Assembly (NCBI GenBank): GCA_005787865.1
Contig: SXZN01000227.1
Coordinates: 1 to 15,427 of the forward strand
Length of the DNA: 15,427 nt
Reading direction: 5' to 3'
DNA from: Opitutaceae bacterium
Lineage (GTDB): Bacteria; Verrucomicrobiota; Verrucomicrobiia; Opitutales; Opitutaceae
The notes below the pieces were generated by a model, which searched no databases, was not told the DNA's origin, and worked only from the letters and a program-made list of their open reading frames with translations. How positions within the stretch are numbered: the first letter of the stretch is position 1; each line of letters opens with the position of its first letter. Of this stretch, positions 7,355-15,180 are shown piece by piece. A program made the translations under genes and the position numbers.

Positions 7355-8080
7355 AGCTTCGAGCGCCGACTGGGCGCGTAACTTAGCGGGCTGATCATAT
7401 TTTTTTAAAGCCGGCATCGTGAGTCCGCGTTGCCATTCAATTTTGGCGCGCGCGAGTTGTCCTGCGGCAGCATAAGCGAAGCCCAGTTCCAGGGGATGGG
7501 CCAATGCCTTTGGCTCAAGAGCGATCGCGCGGCTCAGATGCCGCTGACTCTCCTCAAACGAGGCTGCGGGTAGGCCCCCGTACCATAAGCGTACGAGCAA
7601 TCGAGCGGAGATACCAAGGGAGGCTATTTCGTAATGCCAGCGCCCGAGTACATGATGGGCCCAAGCATAATCTGGGTCTAAGCGAAGCGCTCGCTCCGCC
7701 TCGGACCGTACCAAGCGTGAGTACTGAATCTTTTTGGCAGTATCACTGTAAGCGGCGAGGGAGCCGTAGGCCACCGCGACGGAAAGTACGTTGATCGCGT
7801 TCGCATCCAGAGAGGTGGCGCGCTGTGCATAGGCGAGAGCCGCTTGGGCGAAATCTTGCCGCGTGTCATTGGTCAATTGGTCCGCTATAAGGTCCGCGTA
7901 TTGCTGGGCTATCTTTTGTAAAATATACGGGTCATCAGGCTTGGCTCGGTCTGCGGCGAGAAAAAGTTCAAGGGCAATGGCGGAATTCCAGTTAGCCTCA
8001 GCGGCAAGGGCTGCCTCGAGGGAGGCCCGCGCACTGGTTGAACCCAAGAGCAGAAGAGCGCAAAGTAGCTTACTAAACAT
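7346..8080 (-). CDS. Exported RMDN-like TPR protein
   Basis: A 244-residue protein with a clear signal peptide: basic start, hydrophobic core L-L-C-A-L-L-L-L, and a likely cut after A-R-A (17-19). The mature part is a chain of TPR-like helices (about 25-240). The segment H-V-L-G-R-W-H-Y-E-I-A (143-153) and F-E-E-S-Q-R-H-L-S-R-A-I-A-L-E-P (175-190) resemble the RMDN family, TPR proteins known from eukaryotes as microtubule-dynamics regulators with poorly studied bacterial relatives. It probably acts as a periplasmic or lipid-side scaffold. It is the last gene of the lipid cluster, 13 nt after the second methyltransferase. The RMDN link is from recalled motifs only. Confidence 0.75.
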   Translation of the reverse strand: MFSKLLCALLLLGSTSARASLEAALAAEANWNSAIALELFLAADRAKPDDPYILQKIAQQYADLIADQLTNDTRQDFAQAALAYAQRATSLDANAINVLSVAVAYGSLAAYSDTAKKIQYSRLVRSEAERALRLDPDYAWAHHVLGRWHYEIASLGISARLLVRLWYGGLPAASFEESQRHLSRAIALEPKALAHPLELGFAYAAAGQLARAKIEWQRGLTMPALKKYDQPAKLRAQSALEALN

Positions 8081-8093
8081 AAAAGCTAAACTC

Positions 8094-9113
8094 TCAGGGC
8101 TTGCGCATGAGGTAATGGCTGACGTGCCACTCTTCCCCGGCGCGGAAATTCCACAATTCGGCGCAGGAGAGGTAGAAAATCCGCCAGTAAGCCCACCACT
8201 TTACCGCGTGAGCCTCCCCGTAGGTAGCGCGAAACAACGGCATGATTTCCGCTTGGTGGGCGTCCATATTTTTTAGCCAATGTTCGGCCGTTCGCGCGTA
8301 ATGCGTGCCGTTGACGCGCCAAGTGTCCACGAGGGTGAGATCGGCTTGGCACAAACTAAATAAATCATGGGCCGGCATCATGCCGCCGGTGAAAAAATAT
8401 TTACTCATCCAGTCGCTCTGATCGCGTGCGACGAAGTGATAAGCGAGTTGGGCGTGCACAAAGACGTGGGCAAAAAATGTTCCGCCCGGTTTGAGCCACC
8501 GGGCGATGTGGGCGAGGAGGCGGGGCCAGTTTTTCATATGCTCAAACATCTCGACTGAGACCACGCGATCAAACTGGCCGGCCGCGAGGTCGAGATCATT
8601 CATATCGCAGGTAATCACAGTTATGTTCGTGTAGCCCCGCGCGCGGGCTTCGGTGGTGATGTGTTCCCGCTGCGTGCGGGAATGCGAAACCGCCGTGATC
8701 TGGGCGGCGGGATATTTTTCGGCCATCCAAAGCGTCAATGAGCCCCACCCACACCCGAGCTCAAGGATATGGTCGCCGTCGGCGAGTTGAGCGCGGGCGC
8801 TAGTCAGGGCCAGCATCGCCTCTTCCGCTTGGGCGAGGGTGGCTGGTCCTGTCAGGTAAAGGCCGCTAGAATATTTCAGCCGCGGGCCGAGGCATTGCTG
8901 GTAAAATAAAGTGGGAACCTCGTAGTGTTGTTCTTTGGACTCAGCGGTATTGACCGCAATCGGTTGGTGGGTGAGTTCGGCTGCAAAGCGTCGCAACTGG
9001 CTCGTAGGATCGCCGCACGCCTCCTCGCGCAAGCGTTGGCGAAGCAAACGACGAATCCCGATGCGGATTAACCAATCGGGTAGCAGGTTTTTTTCCAGTA
9101 AGGAGTCGATCAT
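8094..9113 (-). CDS. Coclaurine N-methyltransferase-like SAM methyltransferase
   Basis: A 339-residue SAM-dependent methyltransferase of the cyclopropane/mycolic acid synthase superfamily. The SAM-binding motif is I-L-E-L-G-C-G-W-G (116-124). V-E-M-F-E-H-M (187-193) carries Glu191 and His192, the pair that is catalytic in plant coclaurine N-methyltransferase. Further shared motifs are L-K-Y-S (79-82), Y-F-F-T-G-G-M-M-P (239-247), V-N-G-T-H-Y-A-R-T (267-275), A-V-K-W (303-306), A-Y-W-R (308-311) and G-E-E-W at 326-329. The bacterial substrate is unknown and may be a lipid or an amine. ATG 9113 overlaps the DUF1295 stop as ATGA; the frame is open to 9326, but that extension lies inside the DUF1295 gene and is rejected. 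Neighbours support a lipid role. Confidence 0.88.
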   Translation of the reverse strand: MIDSLLEKNLLPDWLIRIGIRRLLRQRLREEACGDPTSQLRRFAAELTHQPIAVNTAESKEQHYEVPTLFYQQCLGPRLKYSSGLYLTGPATLAQAEEAMLALTSARAQLADGDHILELGCGWGSLTLWMAEKYPAAQITAVSHSRTQREHITTEARARGYTNITVITCDMNDLDLAAGQFDRVVSVEMFEHMKNWPRLLAHIARWLKPGGTFFAHVFVHAQLAYHFVARDQSDWMSKYFFTGGMMPAHDLFSLCQADLTLVDTWRVNGTHYARTAEHWLKNMDAHQAEIMPLFRATYGEAHAVKWWAYWRIFYLSCAELWNFRAGEEWHVSHYLMRKP

Positions 9114-9901
9114 GGCAGTTTTTTCGGGAACCAGGGGATGAAGGCGCTGGTGGTGGCTTGGTAACGGTGATAAGCCGCGCCCTTGGAGCGAATCGCTTGC
9201 TCTTCGGTCAACGGGATGCCGGTCACGCGCAGCAGGAGAAATAAAATACTGAGCGGACCGATTACCGCGATCCAGCCGAGGGGTGAGGCGAGGGCAAAAA
9301 CGAAATAAGCCACCCAGATCAGCCATTCAAAAAAATAATTAGGATGGCGGCTATAATGCCAAAGACCGCGGGTGCAAACGGCTCCCCGGTTAGCGGGGTC
9401 GCGCTTGAACGCCGCAAGCTGGGCATCAGCGAGCGCTTCTCCGCCGAAGGCTACCAGCCAAAGAAGCGCGCCGGCGATCTCCAGCGGCTGCAGTGCGGGC
9501 GCGGGATTAAGGCAGGCCAGGGCAAAGGCGGCGGCGAGGACCACGACCGAGAGCGCTTGAAGTTGAAAAAAACCAAACATCATCGCGGGAAAATTACCCG
9601 CCCAGTTTTTGCGCAATTGCTGATAGCGGCCGTCCTCAATGGGATGGTGACTCATCACGCGGCGATAGAGATGGGTGCCAAGGCGCAGGCTCCACAGTGA
9701 AGCCAGCGTGGCGATTAAGCCGCGGCGAAGCGGCCAGCCGGAGCCGCCCACGGCGTAATAAATCGCCAGGACGGCAAAGGCATAGGCCCAAACGATATCA
9801 ACGATGCCGTAATTATTAAGGCGCGCGGCGAGGAAATAAAATAAGGCAAAAAACAGACACAGGCCCCCAAGCGCGCTGAGGATAAGCAGGGGGGCCGTCA
9901 T
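9110..9901 (-). CDS. DUF1295 membrane protein, steroid 5-alpha-reductase-like
   Basis: A 263-residue integral membrane protein with about six to seven hydrophobic segments. The C-terminal half has the hallmark of the DUF1295 / 3-oxo-5-alpha-steroid 4-dehydrogenase clan: G-L-W-H-Y-S-R-H-P-N-Y-F-F-E-W (179-193), a cofactor-binding loop in relatives, then Y-H-R-Y (244-247) and F-I-P-W-F-P-K (254-260). Relatives with known activity reduce carbon-carbon double bonds with NADPH or methylate isoprenyl cysteine. The exact reaction here is unknown. A polar N-terminal motif N-N-Y-G-I-V-D-I-V-W (29-38) is also typical. It lies 15 nt after the small membrane protein gene and overlaps the second methyltransferase by 4 nt, which couples it to the lipid cluster. 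Confidence 0.88.
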   Translation of the reverse strand: MTAPLLILSALGGLCLFFALFYFLAARLNNYGIVDIVWAYAFAVLAIYYAVGGSGWPLRRGLIATLASLWSLRLGTHLYRRVMSHHPIEDGRYQQLRKNWAGNFPAMMFGFFQLQALSVVVLAAAFALACLNPAPALQPLEIAGALLWLVAFGGEALADAQLAAFKRDPANRGAVCTRGLWHYSRHPNYFFEWLIWVAYFVFALASPLGWIAVIGPLSILFLLLRVTGIPLTEEQAIRSKGAAYHRYQATTSAFIPWFPKKLP

Positions 9902-9916
9902 GGTGGGCGGTAGAGG

Positions 9917-10312
9917 TTAAGCGAGAAACAAGACGGCAATACCTGCGGCGACGAGGCCTAGACCAAGCCAGCTCGGACCAGCGCGGCGGGCGGTCAGCAC
10001 GGCGGCGAGTGGCTCCGTGGTGGCAACAGACCATAAAGCATGGAGACAGTAGGCGGCCATCGCGATATTGCCCAAAAGCATGACGGCGATGAACCAGCTC
10101 AGGCGCGCCAGCCACGAGGTTTGTTGATAAGCGACCCAAACATAAAAAGTGAGGAAGCCCGCGTAGGCGTCAAAGAGGGTCGCGATAAACCAAGGATGCG
10201 TATAAACATCCCGCGGCACAGCAAACAGTGGGCAATGAAAACTCGCCCACGAGGTGACGCCGAGCATGGCGGCGAGAATCACGGTAAAAAGAAGTCGAAG
10301 CAGCCAAAGCAT
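9917..10312 (-). CDS. Small membrane protein, probable DUF1475
   Basis: A 131-residue protein with about four transmembrane segments (near 4-24, 41-62, 72-92 and 113-131). The motif W-F-I-A-T-L-F-D-A-Y-A-G-F-L-T-F-Y-V-W-V (41-60) and the later L-G-N (80-82) match my memory of DUF1475, a family in bacteria and plants with no assigned reaction. The family name is from memory and less sure than the other calls. It begins 7 nt after the cyclopropane-synthase-like gene and ends 15 nt before DUF1295, so it is clearly part of the same transcript. It could be a subunit or anchor of a neighbouring membrane enzyme. Confidence 0.7.
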   Translation of the reverse strand: MLWLLRLLFTVILAAMLGVTSWASFHCPLFAVPRDVYTHPWFIATLFDAYAGFLTFYVWVAYQQTSWLARLSWFIAVMLLGNIAMAAYCLHALWSVATTEPLAAVLTARRAGPSWLGLGLVAAGIAVLFLA

Positions 10313-10319
10313 GGGAGGA

Positions 10320-11612
10320 TTACAATGAAAGGTTGTTGGGGCGCGTGTAGACCGCTTGGACTACCGAAATATTGCGCAGGGCAAAAGCGGTTTCACAGTA
10401 ACACAGGTAGTAATGCCACTTGCGTATGAAGTTTTCATTGAAACCGAGGGCGCGCACTTGGTCGAGTTGCGCGTGAAACGACTCCCGCCAATGCAGCAGG
10501 GTGCGCGCGTAATCTCGGCCGAGATCTTCCAAGCCGTGCAAAACAAAATTACCTTGTTCGGCGAGCTGTTGGTTGACGCGATTGAGCGAAAGTAACAGTG
10601 AACCGGGAAAAATATGCTTTTGAATAAAATCTACCCCAGCACGTAATTGCGGGTAGCGAGCGTCGGGGCAGGTAATAAATTGGAGCGCGATCAAGCCATT
10701 CGGTTTAAGTACGCGGCTACATACGGCCGCATATTCTTTGAGGTAGTGGTGCCCGACTGCTTCCAGCATTTCAATGGACACAATTTTATCAAATTGGCCG
10801 GTGAGTTCGCGGTAGTCTTGTAGGCAGACCGTGATGCGATCGCTGAGACCAGCTGCCGCGATGCGCTGAACCGCGAGGTCGCGCTGTTGCGGTGAGATAG
10901 TCAGCGTGGTGACGCGGCAGCCATAATTTGTGGCGGCATGAATGCTCCAAGCCCCCCAGCCCGTGCCAATTTCAAGCACGTGGTCGGTCGGTTGAAGGTG
11001 TAATTTTTGACAAAGGGCATCGTTCTTCGCGACTTGCGCAGCGGCGAGGGTCGTCGCGCCACTCCAGCGAGCGGTCGAATACATCATTGAGGGGTCAAGC
11101 CAGAGAGCAAAAAAATCGTTCGAGAGATCGTAATGGGCCCGGATGTTGCGTTCGGCATTCGCCCGCGTGTTGGGGCGAAGTAAGTGCCCCCAGCGATTGC
11201 CGGCGCGCAGTAAATTGAGTGCGAGTGACTGGGCCCGCTGCGATCCTGAAAGCGTGGGGGCATGTTCTACATTTAAGACAAACCAACCGAGCAAAGCGGT
11301 GAGATCGGGCGTCTCCCAATCCCCATCCAGGTAAGCCTCCGCAAAGCCAATATCCCCATAAAGCGCAGTCTTGGTAAACAGAGCGGCGCGGCGCACACGC
11401 AGCGTGGCGCAGTTGTTCACTCCAGGCGCGATGAGCTGCGGCGTTATCGCCGGTTCGCCAAATATGCGGACGGTTCCATCGGGTAGCTCGAGGCGAAGCT
11501 GGCCGCGCGGCATCGCCGCGAAAGCTTTAAGCACCGCGCGCTGGAAAAAAGAGCCCGCGGCGGAAGAGGCATTGAGCGGCGTAGAATTGATCGTAGTGGC
11601 AGGCGGGTTCAT
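10320..11612 (-). CDS. Divergent cyclopropane fatty acid synthase-family methyltransferase
   Basis: A 430-residue SAM-dependent enzyme that would modify the double bond of an unsaturated acyl chain in membrane phospholipid. The CFA features are H-Y-D-L-S-N-D-F-F (160-168), SAM motif V-L-E-I-G-T-G-W-G (212-220), S-I-E-M-L-E-A-V-G (279-287) and the C-terminal Y-C-E-T-A-F (405-410). Against the E. coli enzyme the bicarbonate-site Glu, Ile and Tyr appear kept (Glu284, Ile313, Tyr368). The Cys of Y-S-C is Thr180 and the His of L-H-T-I is Gln311. This suggests it may methylate rather than cyclopropanate. ATG 11612 overlaps the DUF1365 stop as ATGA. It lies between DUF1365 and the small membrane protein. 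Confidence 0.92.
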   Translation of the reverse strand: MNPPATTINSTPLNASSAAGSFFQRAVLKAFAAMPRGQLRLELPDGTVRIFGEPAITPQLIAPGVNNCATLRVRRAALFTKTALYGDIGFAEAYLDGDWETPDLTALLGWFVLNVEHAPTLSGSQRAQSLALNLLRAGNRWGHLLRPNTRANAERNIRAHYDLSNDFFALWLDPSMMYSTARWSGATTLAAAQVAKNDALCQKLHLQPTDHVLEIGTGWGAWSIHAATNYGCRVTTLTISPQQRDLAVQRIAAAGLSDRITVCLQDYRELTGQFDKIVSIEMLEAVGHHYLKEYAAVCSRVLKPNGLIALQFITCPDARYPQLRAGVDFIQKHIFPGSLLLSLNRVNQQLAEQGNFVLHGLEDLGRDYARTLLHWRESFHAQLDQVRALGFNENFIRKWHYYLCYCETAFALRNISVVQAVYTRPNNLSL

Positions 11613-12460
11613 GCAGCAGGCGGGGCGATGGAGGAGTGGGGCCGGTAAAGATCGCGCTGAGCCTCAGGCCGCGCTGATTTTGCGAACCACGGCACGCGTT
11701 TCAGGTAAAGCTGCAGCGCCTGCCAGTGAATCAGGGCCATTACTCGTAAAGTGATAAAGGGATATTTAAACGTAAACCAAGCGAGGCGCCCATTAGTCAA
11801 GCTCGTCCGAGAGCCGGTTAAAACGCTGGTGAGGGTGCGCTCACCGGCCGCATAATCATCGATCTGAATCGCCAATTTATCTCCTGGCGTGTGCAAGGTG
11901 AAATCAAAAGCCACGTCGAGATCAGAGAAAGGGGAGACGTAGAAATATTTTGGCGTGCGCCGAGAAAAAACCGCCGCGTTTGCGGTGGTCGCGCTGGTCG
12001 CGGGCCCGAGCACGAAGGGCTTCATTTCTTTGAAGGTATTGCTGACTTCCGCGATGGAGGCGACCGGGCGCCCCTGTCGATCGTAGCAAAAATAAAAAGA
12101 AACGGGATTAAATTGATAGCCGAATACCCGCGGCAAGGTGATCAGCATGACGCGCCCACCGGCGAGATCGATGCCGTGGGCCGCAAGGTGCGCGATGACC
12201 CGATCCTTTAATCCAGCGATCGGCGCCGGCGCGGGCGCCAGGGGGCTCGGCTGGTGAAGCACTTCTGTGGTCGGCAAAAAATCACGTTCGCAAAAATTGT
12301 AAACATTGCGGCGTTGGTTGGAAAACAAAGCAAGCCGCTTGGGTAGGGCGGCGAGTTCATCCAGATCGAATGCAAACATGAAAATGCGATACACGAAGCG
12401 ATGCGCCTTGGGCGTAAAGCGCTGGTGCAAAATCTGGCATTCGTAGAGACAGGAATTCAC
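11609..12460 (-). CDS. DUF1365 protein (COG3496 type)
   Basis: A 283-residue cytoplasmic protein of the DUF1365 family. Diagnostic segments are L-P-R-V-F-G-Y-Q-F-N-P-V-S-F-Y-F-C-Y (109-126), E-V-S-N-T-F (138-143) and K-Y-F-Y-V-S-P-F (171-178). The biochemical activity of the family is not established, but it regularly neighbours COG2907 oxidoreductases and CFA-type methyltransferases, as here, suggesting a shared lipid step. The start is GTG 12460, because the family N-terminus (S-C-L-Y-E-C, then H-R-F-x-Y) begins exactly there and no ATG is nearby. It follows the FAD oxidoreductase by 43 nt and overlaps the methyltransferase by 4 nt. Confidence 0.92.
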   Translation of the reverse strand: MNSCLYECQILHQRFTPKAHRFVYRIFMFAFDLDELAALPKRLALFSNQRRNVYNFCERDFLPTTEVLHQPSPLAPAPAPIAGLKDRVIAHLAAHGIDLAGGRVMLITLPRVFGYQFNPVSFYFCYDRQGRPVASIAEVSNTFKEMKPFVLGPATSATTANAAVFSRRTPKYFYVSPFSDLDVAFDFTLHTPGDKLAIQIDDYAAGERTLTSVLTGSRTSLTNGRLAWFTFKYPFITLRVMALIHWQALQLYLKRVPWFAKSARPEAQRDLYRPHSSIAPPAA

Positions 12461-12503
12461 TCGTAGAGATACGTTTAAGCTGAGCCTGAAGATGCCCTTA
12501 GAA

Positions 12504-13799
12504 TCATGATTTTGAGAAGATCCACGGGTCGCGTCCGAGGAGTTGTTGACTTAAATTCACGGCGGAAAGCAGGCCATCCTCATGAAATCCATAGCGCTGC
12601 CAAGCGCCGACGAAATAGGTCTCGGTTCGACCGCGCGCATTCTGGTTGAGTTGGGGTAACTCCGCTTGGGCCTGGACGGCACCTCGACTAAATAGCGGAT
12701 GGGAGTAGGCGATCGTTTTGAGAATTTTTGCGGGAGCAATGCGGGCGGTGCCATTGATCGAGACAAAATAATTTTCGCGATCGGAGACCCCTTGCAAGCA
12801 ATTCATCCAGTAATGCGTGGCGGGCGAGATTACACCGTGCGCATCGCGGGCAATGGAGTAATTCCAGGCCGACCAAGCGAGGGGGGTGCGCGGCATCACG
12901 GAGGCATCCGTGTGGAGCGTGGCCATATTGGCCTGGTAGTGAAACTCGCTGAGCAAACGGGTTTCCTCCGCGGTGGGGTCGGCGAGCAGGCGTAAGGCTT
13001 CATCGGGATGACACGCCACGATGGCGTGGTCGAAATGCTGTGCCGCGCCTGTGGCGGTGGTGACCCTAACCCCGCCTGCCGCGCGCTGCAGACGAACTAC
13101 TTTGGCCTGGTGCCGAATGCGCTCGCGCCAGGGCGCGGTGAGTCGTTTGACATATTCTTGGGCCCCACCGGTGACGGTCCACCATTGATGCTGTGTATCT
13201 AGACCAAGAAAGCCGTGATTATGAAAAAACCGCAGCAAGGTAGTCGCGGGGAAGGCCAGCATTTTATCAGGAGGCGTTGACCAGACCGCCGAGCTCATGG
13301 GGACTAAGTAGAGGTTGAAAAAGTCCTCACCGTAGCCGCGCTGTTTAACATAATCGCCTAGGGTTAATTTGCCCCAGGCAGGATCAGCAAGCGCGGCGAT
13401 GGCTTCTCGATTGAAGCGGGCAATCGCCATCAGCATGCGGATAAACCGCGGACGAAGCAAATTGCGCCGCTGCGCAAAAAGATGATTGAGCGAAGACCCG
13501 GCAAACTCGAGGCCGGTATCCTCGTGGCGGACACTGAAGGACATCGCCGTTTTCTTAACGGGCACCTCGAGCTGGGCAAAGAGCCGGGTCAACTGGGGGT
13601 ACGTGGCATAATTAAATACCATAAATCCGGTATCGATCGGCACGGGGTGGCCGGTGTCTTTCTCGGGGATGGTCACGGTGTTCGTGTGGCCGCCCGTGTA
13701 ATCATTCTGCTCAAACAAGGTTAGATCAAAATGCCGGTGCAGAAAATGCGCCGTACCCATCCCGGCGATGCCGGTTCCGATAATGGCAAGTGAGGCCAT
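12504..13799 (-). CDS. FAD-dependent amine-oxidase-like protein (COG2907 type)
   Basis: A 431-residue flavoprotein. The dinucleotide-binding loop G-T-G-I-A-G-M-G (8-15) and the acidic residue at the end of the second strand (F-E, 29-30) mark the FAD fold. G-G-H-T-N-T-V (36-42) and I-D-T-G-F-M-V-F (55-62) are typical of this group, and the C-terminal FAD motif G-A-W-Q-R-Y-G-F-H-E-D-G-L near 405-420 is intact. Relatives include protoporphyrinogen oxidase and carotenoid desaturase-like enzymes; the role here is probably oxidation or isomerisation of an acyl group. ATG 13799 directly follows a run of seven T on the coding strand. The gene is 29 nt after the desaturase. Confidence 0.92.
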   Translation of the reverse strand: MASLAIIGTGIAGMGTAHFLHRHFDLTLFEQNDYTGGHTNTVTIPEKDTGHPVPIDTGFMVFNYATYPQLTRLFAQLEVPVKKTAMSFSVRHEDTGLEFAGSSLNHLFAQRRNLLRPRFIRMLMAIARFNREAIAALADPAWGKLTLGDYVKQRGYGEDFFNLYLVPMSSAVWSTPPDKMLAFPATTLLRFFHNHGFLGLDTQHQWWTVTGGAQEYVKRLTAPWRERIRHQAKVVRLQRAAGGVRVTTATGAAQHFDHAIVACHPDEALRLLADPTAEETRLLSEFHYQANMATLHTDASVMPRTPLAWSAWNYSIARDAHGVISPATHYWMNCLQGVSDRENYFVSINGTARIAPAKILKTIAYSHPLFSRGAVQAQAELPQLNQNARGRTETYFVGAWQRYGFHEDGLLSAVNLSQQLLGRDPWIFSKS

Positions 13800-13817
13800 A
13801 AAAAAACCCAGAGGGGT
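13800..13817 (-). terminator. Weak stem-and-T-run between desaturase and FAD genes
   Basis: On the minus strand a 4-bp stem A-C-C-C / G-G-G-T is followed at once by seven T, directly before the FAD gene start. It resembles a minimal attenuator that could lower expression of the genes downstream of the desaturase. The stem is very short, so it may be accidental. Confidence 0.2.
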
Positions 13818-13828
13818 CGCTAATATTT

Positions 13829-14992
13829 TTAGATTTCCGGCTGAGGGGCGGAGATTGGCTGGGTTGATGGCACGATGAGCTCACCAATATTTTTATGAAC
13901 GGCGGGGCCATCCACTTTTTTCATTTGATCGGCGACGGCTGGGCTCTGGACAGTGGCCAGGGCGATGGCTGCGGCCGTCGGCACCGCGCGCCGGAAGAGA
14001 TCGATCTCATGTTGCACGGAAGACATCGAAAAGCGGGCGAGGGTATCTTGATGGTTGCGTATTTCAGCTTCGCGATAAACCGAAGCCGGCACCGGTTTAA
14101 GATCCCAGATGAAACCCGTCCAAGAAAGGGCTTTCAGGATATAATAAGTGATATCGAGCTCCCACCAATAGAAGCCTTGGCGGGTAGACGACATGTAGCG
14201 GTGGTGATTATTATGCCAACCTTCGCCCAGGGTGATGAGGGAGAGCATAAAGCTGTTGCGAGAATCGTCACTGGTGGCGAAGCGCCGGCCGCCCATGAGA
14301 TGGGCCAGCGAGTTGATGCAAGAAGTGCCATGGAATAGCGCCGTGGTGCTAATAAAAAATCCCCAGACGAGCAGTTGAGGGCCGCTTGTGTGCCAAGCGG
14401 GTAAGGCTTGTTCTAGGCTGCGGCCGAGAACCAAGAGGGCGGTTGCAAACAGGACCGGCACGATCACATCGAAGCGATTGAGAAAAACGAGCTCGGGATA
14501 TTTAGCGAGATCACGGATTTTGGTATAGTCAGTGGGAAAGTTACGGCGGCTGGTGATCCAGCCGATATGCGACCACCAGAAGCCATGCACATGAGGGGAG
14601 TGCGCATCGCTTGGTTCATCGGAGTGCTGGTGGTGATGCCGGTGATGGTAAGCCCACCAGAGGCCGCCTCGTTGAACGCAGGTCGCGCCGAGAAGCGCTA
14701 AAAGAAACTGACCAAAGCGGGAGGTGCTATAAGTTTTGTGCGAGAAATAGCGGTGATAAATGCCAGTAACCGCAAACATGCGGATAAAGTACAGCGCGAC
14801 TGCTAGGCTAACGGCGAGCCAACTCCAGCCAGTCCAAATAACTCCAAGGCAGCCAAGGTGCAAAACCACAAAGGGAATGCAGCGAATCAGATTTACGCCG
14901 TCCGGTTGGGCCCGAATAGCCTCAGGGGTTTCCGATGAATAATCGGAGTCAATCCATTGAAATAGGGAGCCGAGCAGGCGGGGCTTAGACAT
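13829..14992 (-). CDS. Membrane acyl desaturase, stearoyl-CoA/delta-9 type
   Basis: A 387-residue di-iron membrane desaturase that would place a cis double bond in a fatty acyl chain, using oxygen. The three histidine boxes are H-R-Y-F-S-H (80-85), H-R-H-H-H (117-121) and H-N-N-H-H (260-264), with the extra N-x-x-x-H (227-231) seen in delta-9 type enzymes. Hydrophobic segments lie near 38-80, 95-105, 175-195 and 205-225. The C-terminal 75 residues (about 313-387) are an extension rich in Ala, Val and Pro with no recognised domain. ATG 14992 starts the transcript. It is the first of eight same-strand genes and would provide the double bond used by the methyltransferases. Confidence 0.93.
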   Translation of the reverse strand: MSKPRLLGSLFQWIDSDYSSETPEAIRAQPDGVNLIRCIPFVVLHLGCLGVIWTGWSWLAVSLAVALYFIRMFAVTGIYHRYFSHKTYSTSRFGQFLLALLGATCVQRGGLWWAYHHRHHHQHSDEPSDAHSPHVHGFWWSHIGWITSRRNFPTDYTKIRDLAKYPELVFLNRFDVIVPVLFATALLVLGRSLEQALPAWHTSGPQLLVWGFFISTTALFHGTSCINSLAHLMGGRRFATSDDSRNSFMLSLITLGEGWHNNHHRYMSSTRQGFYWWELDITYYILKALSWTGFIWDLKPVPASVYREAEIRNHQDTLARFSMSSVQHEIDLFRRAVPTAAAIALATVQSPAVADQMKKVDGPAVHKNIGELIVPSTQPISAPQPEI

Positions 14993-15180
14993 AAGGTGGG
15001 TGGGAGCGTAAAAATTGAAGCGGGAGAAAAACTATCTGAAGACGATGGCGCAAGCTGAGTTTAAGGGTATCTCATTAACGGTGTTTAGATTATCCCGAAG
15101 CACAAGGGGTGGCTGCCAGTTAGATGTTATTACCCAGCATTTTCCCTTAGCTAATCGCGGGTTAGGTTAAGCCCTAGAAT

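Noticed and set aside
9114..9326. Upstream extension of the second methyltransferase
   Set aside because: It lies fully inside the DUF1295 gene in another frame, and the family N-terminus begins at ATG 9113, which makes a standard ATGA overlap.
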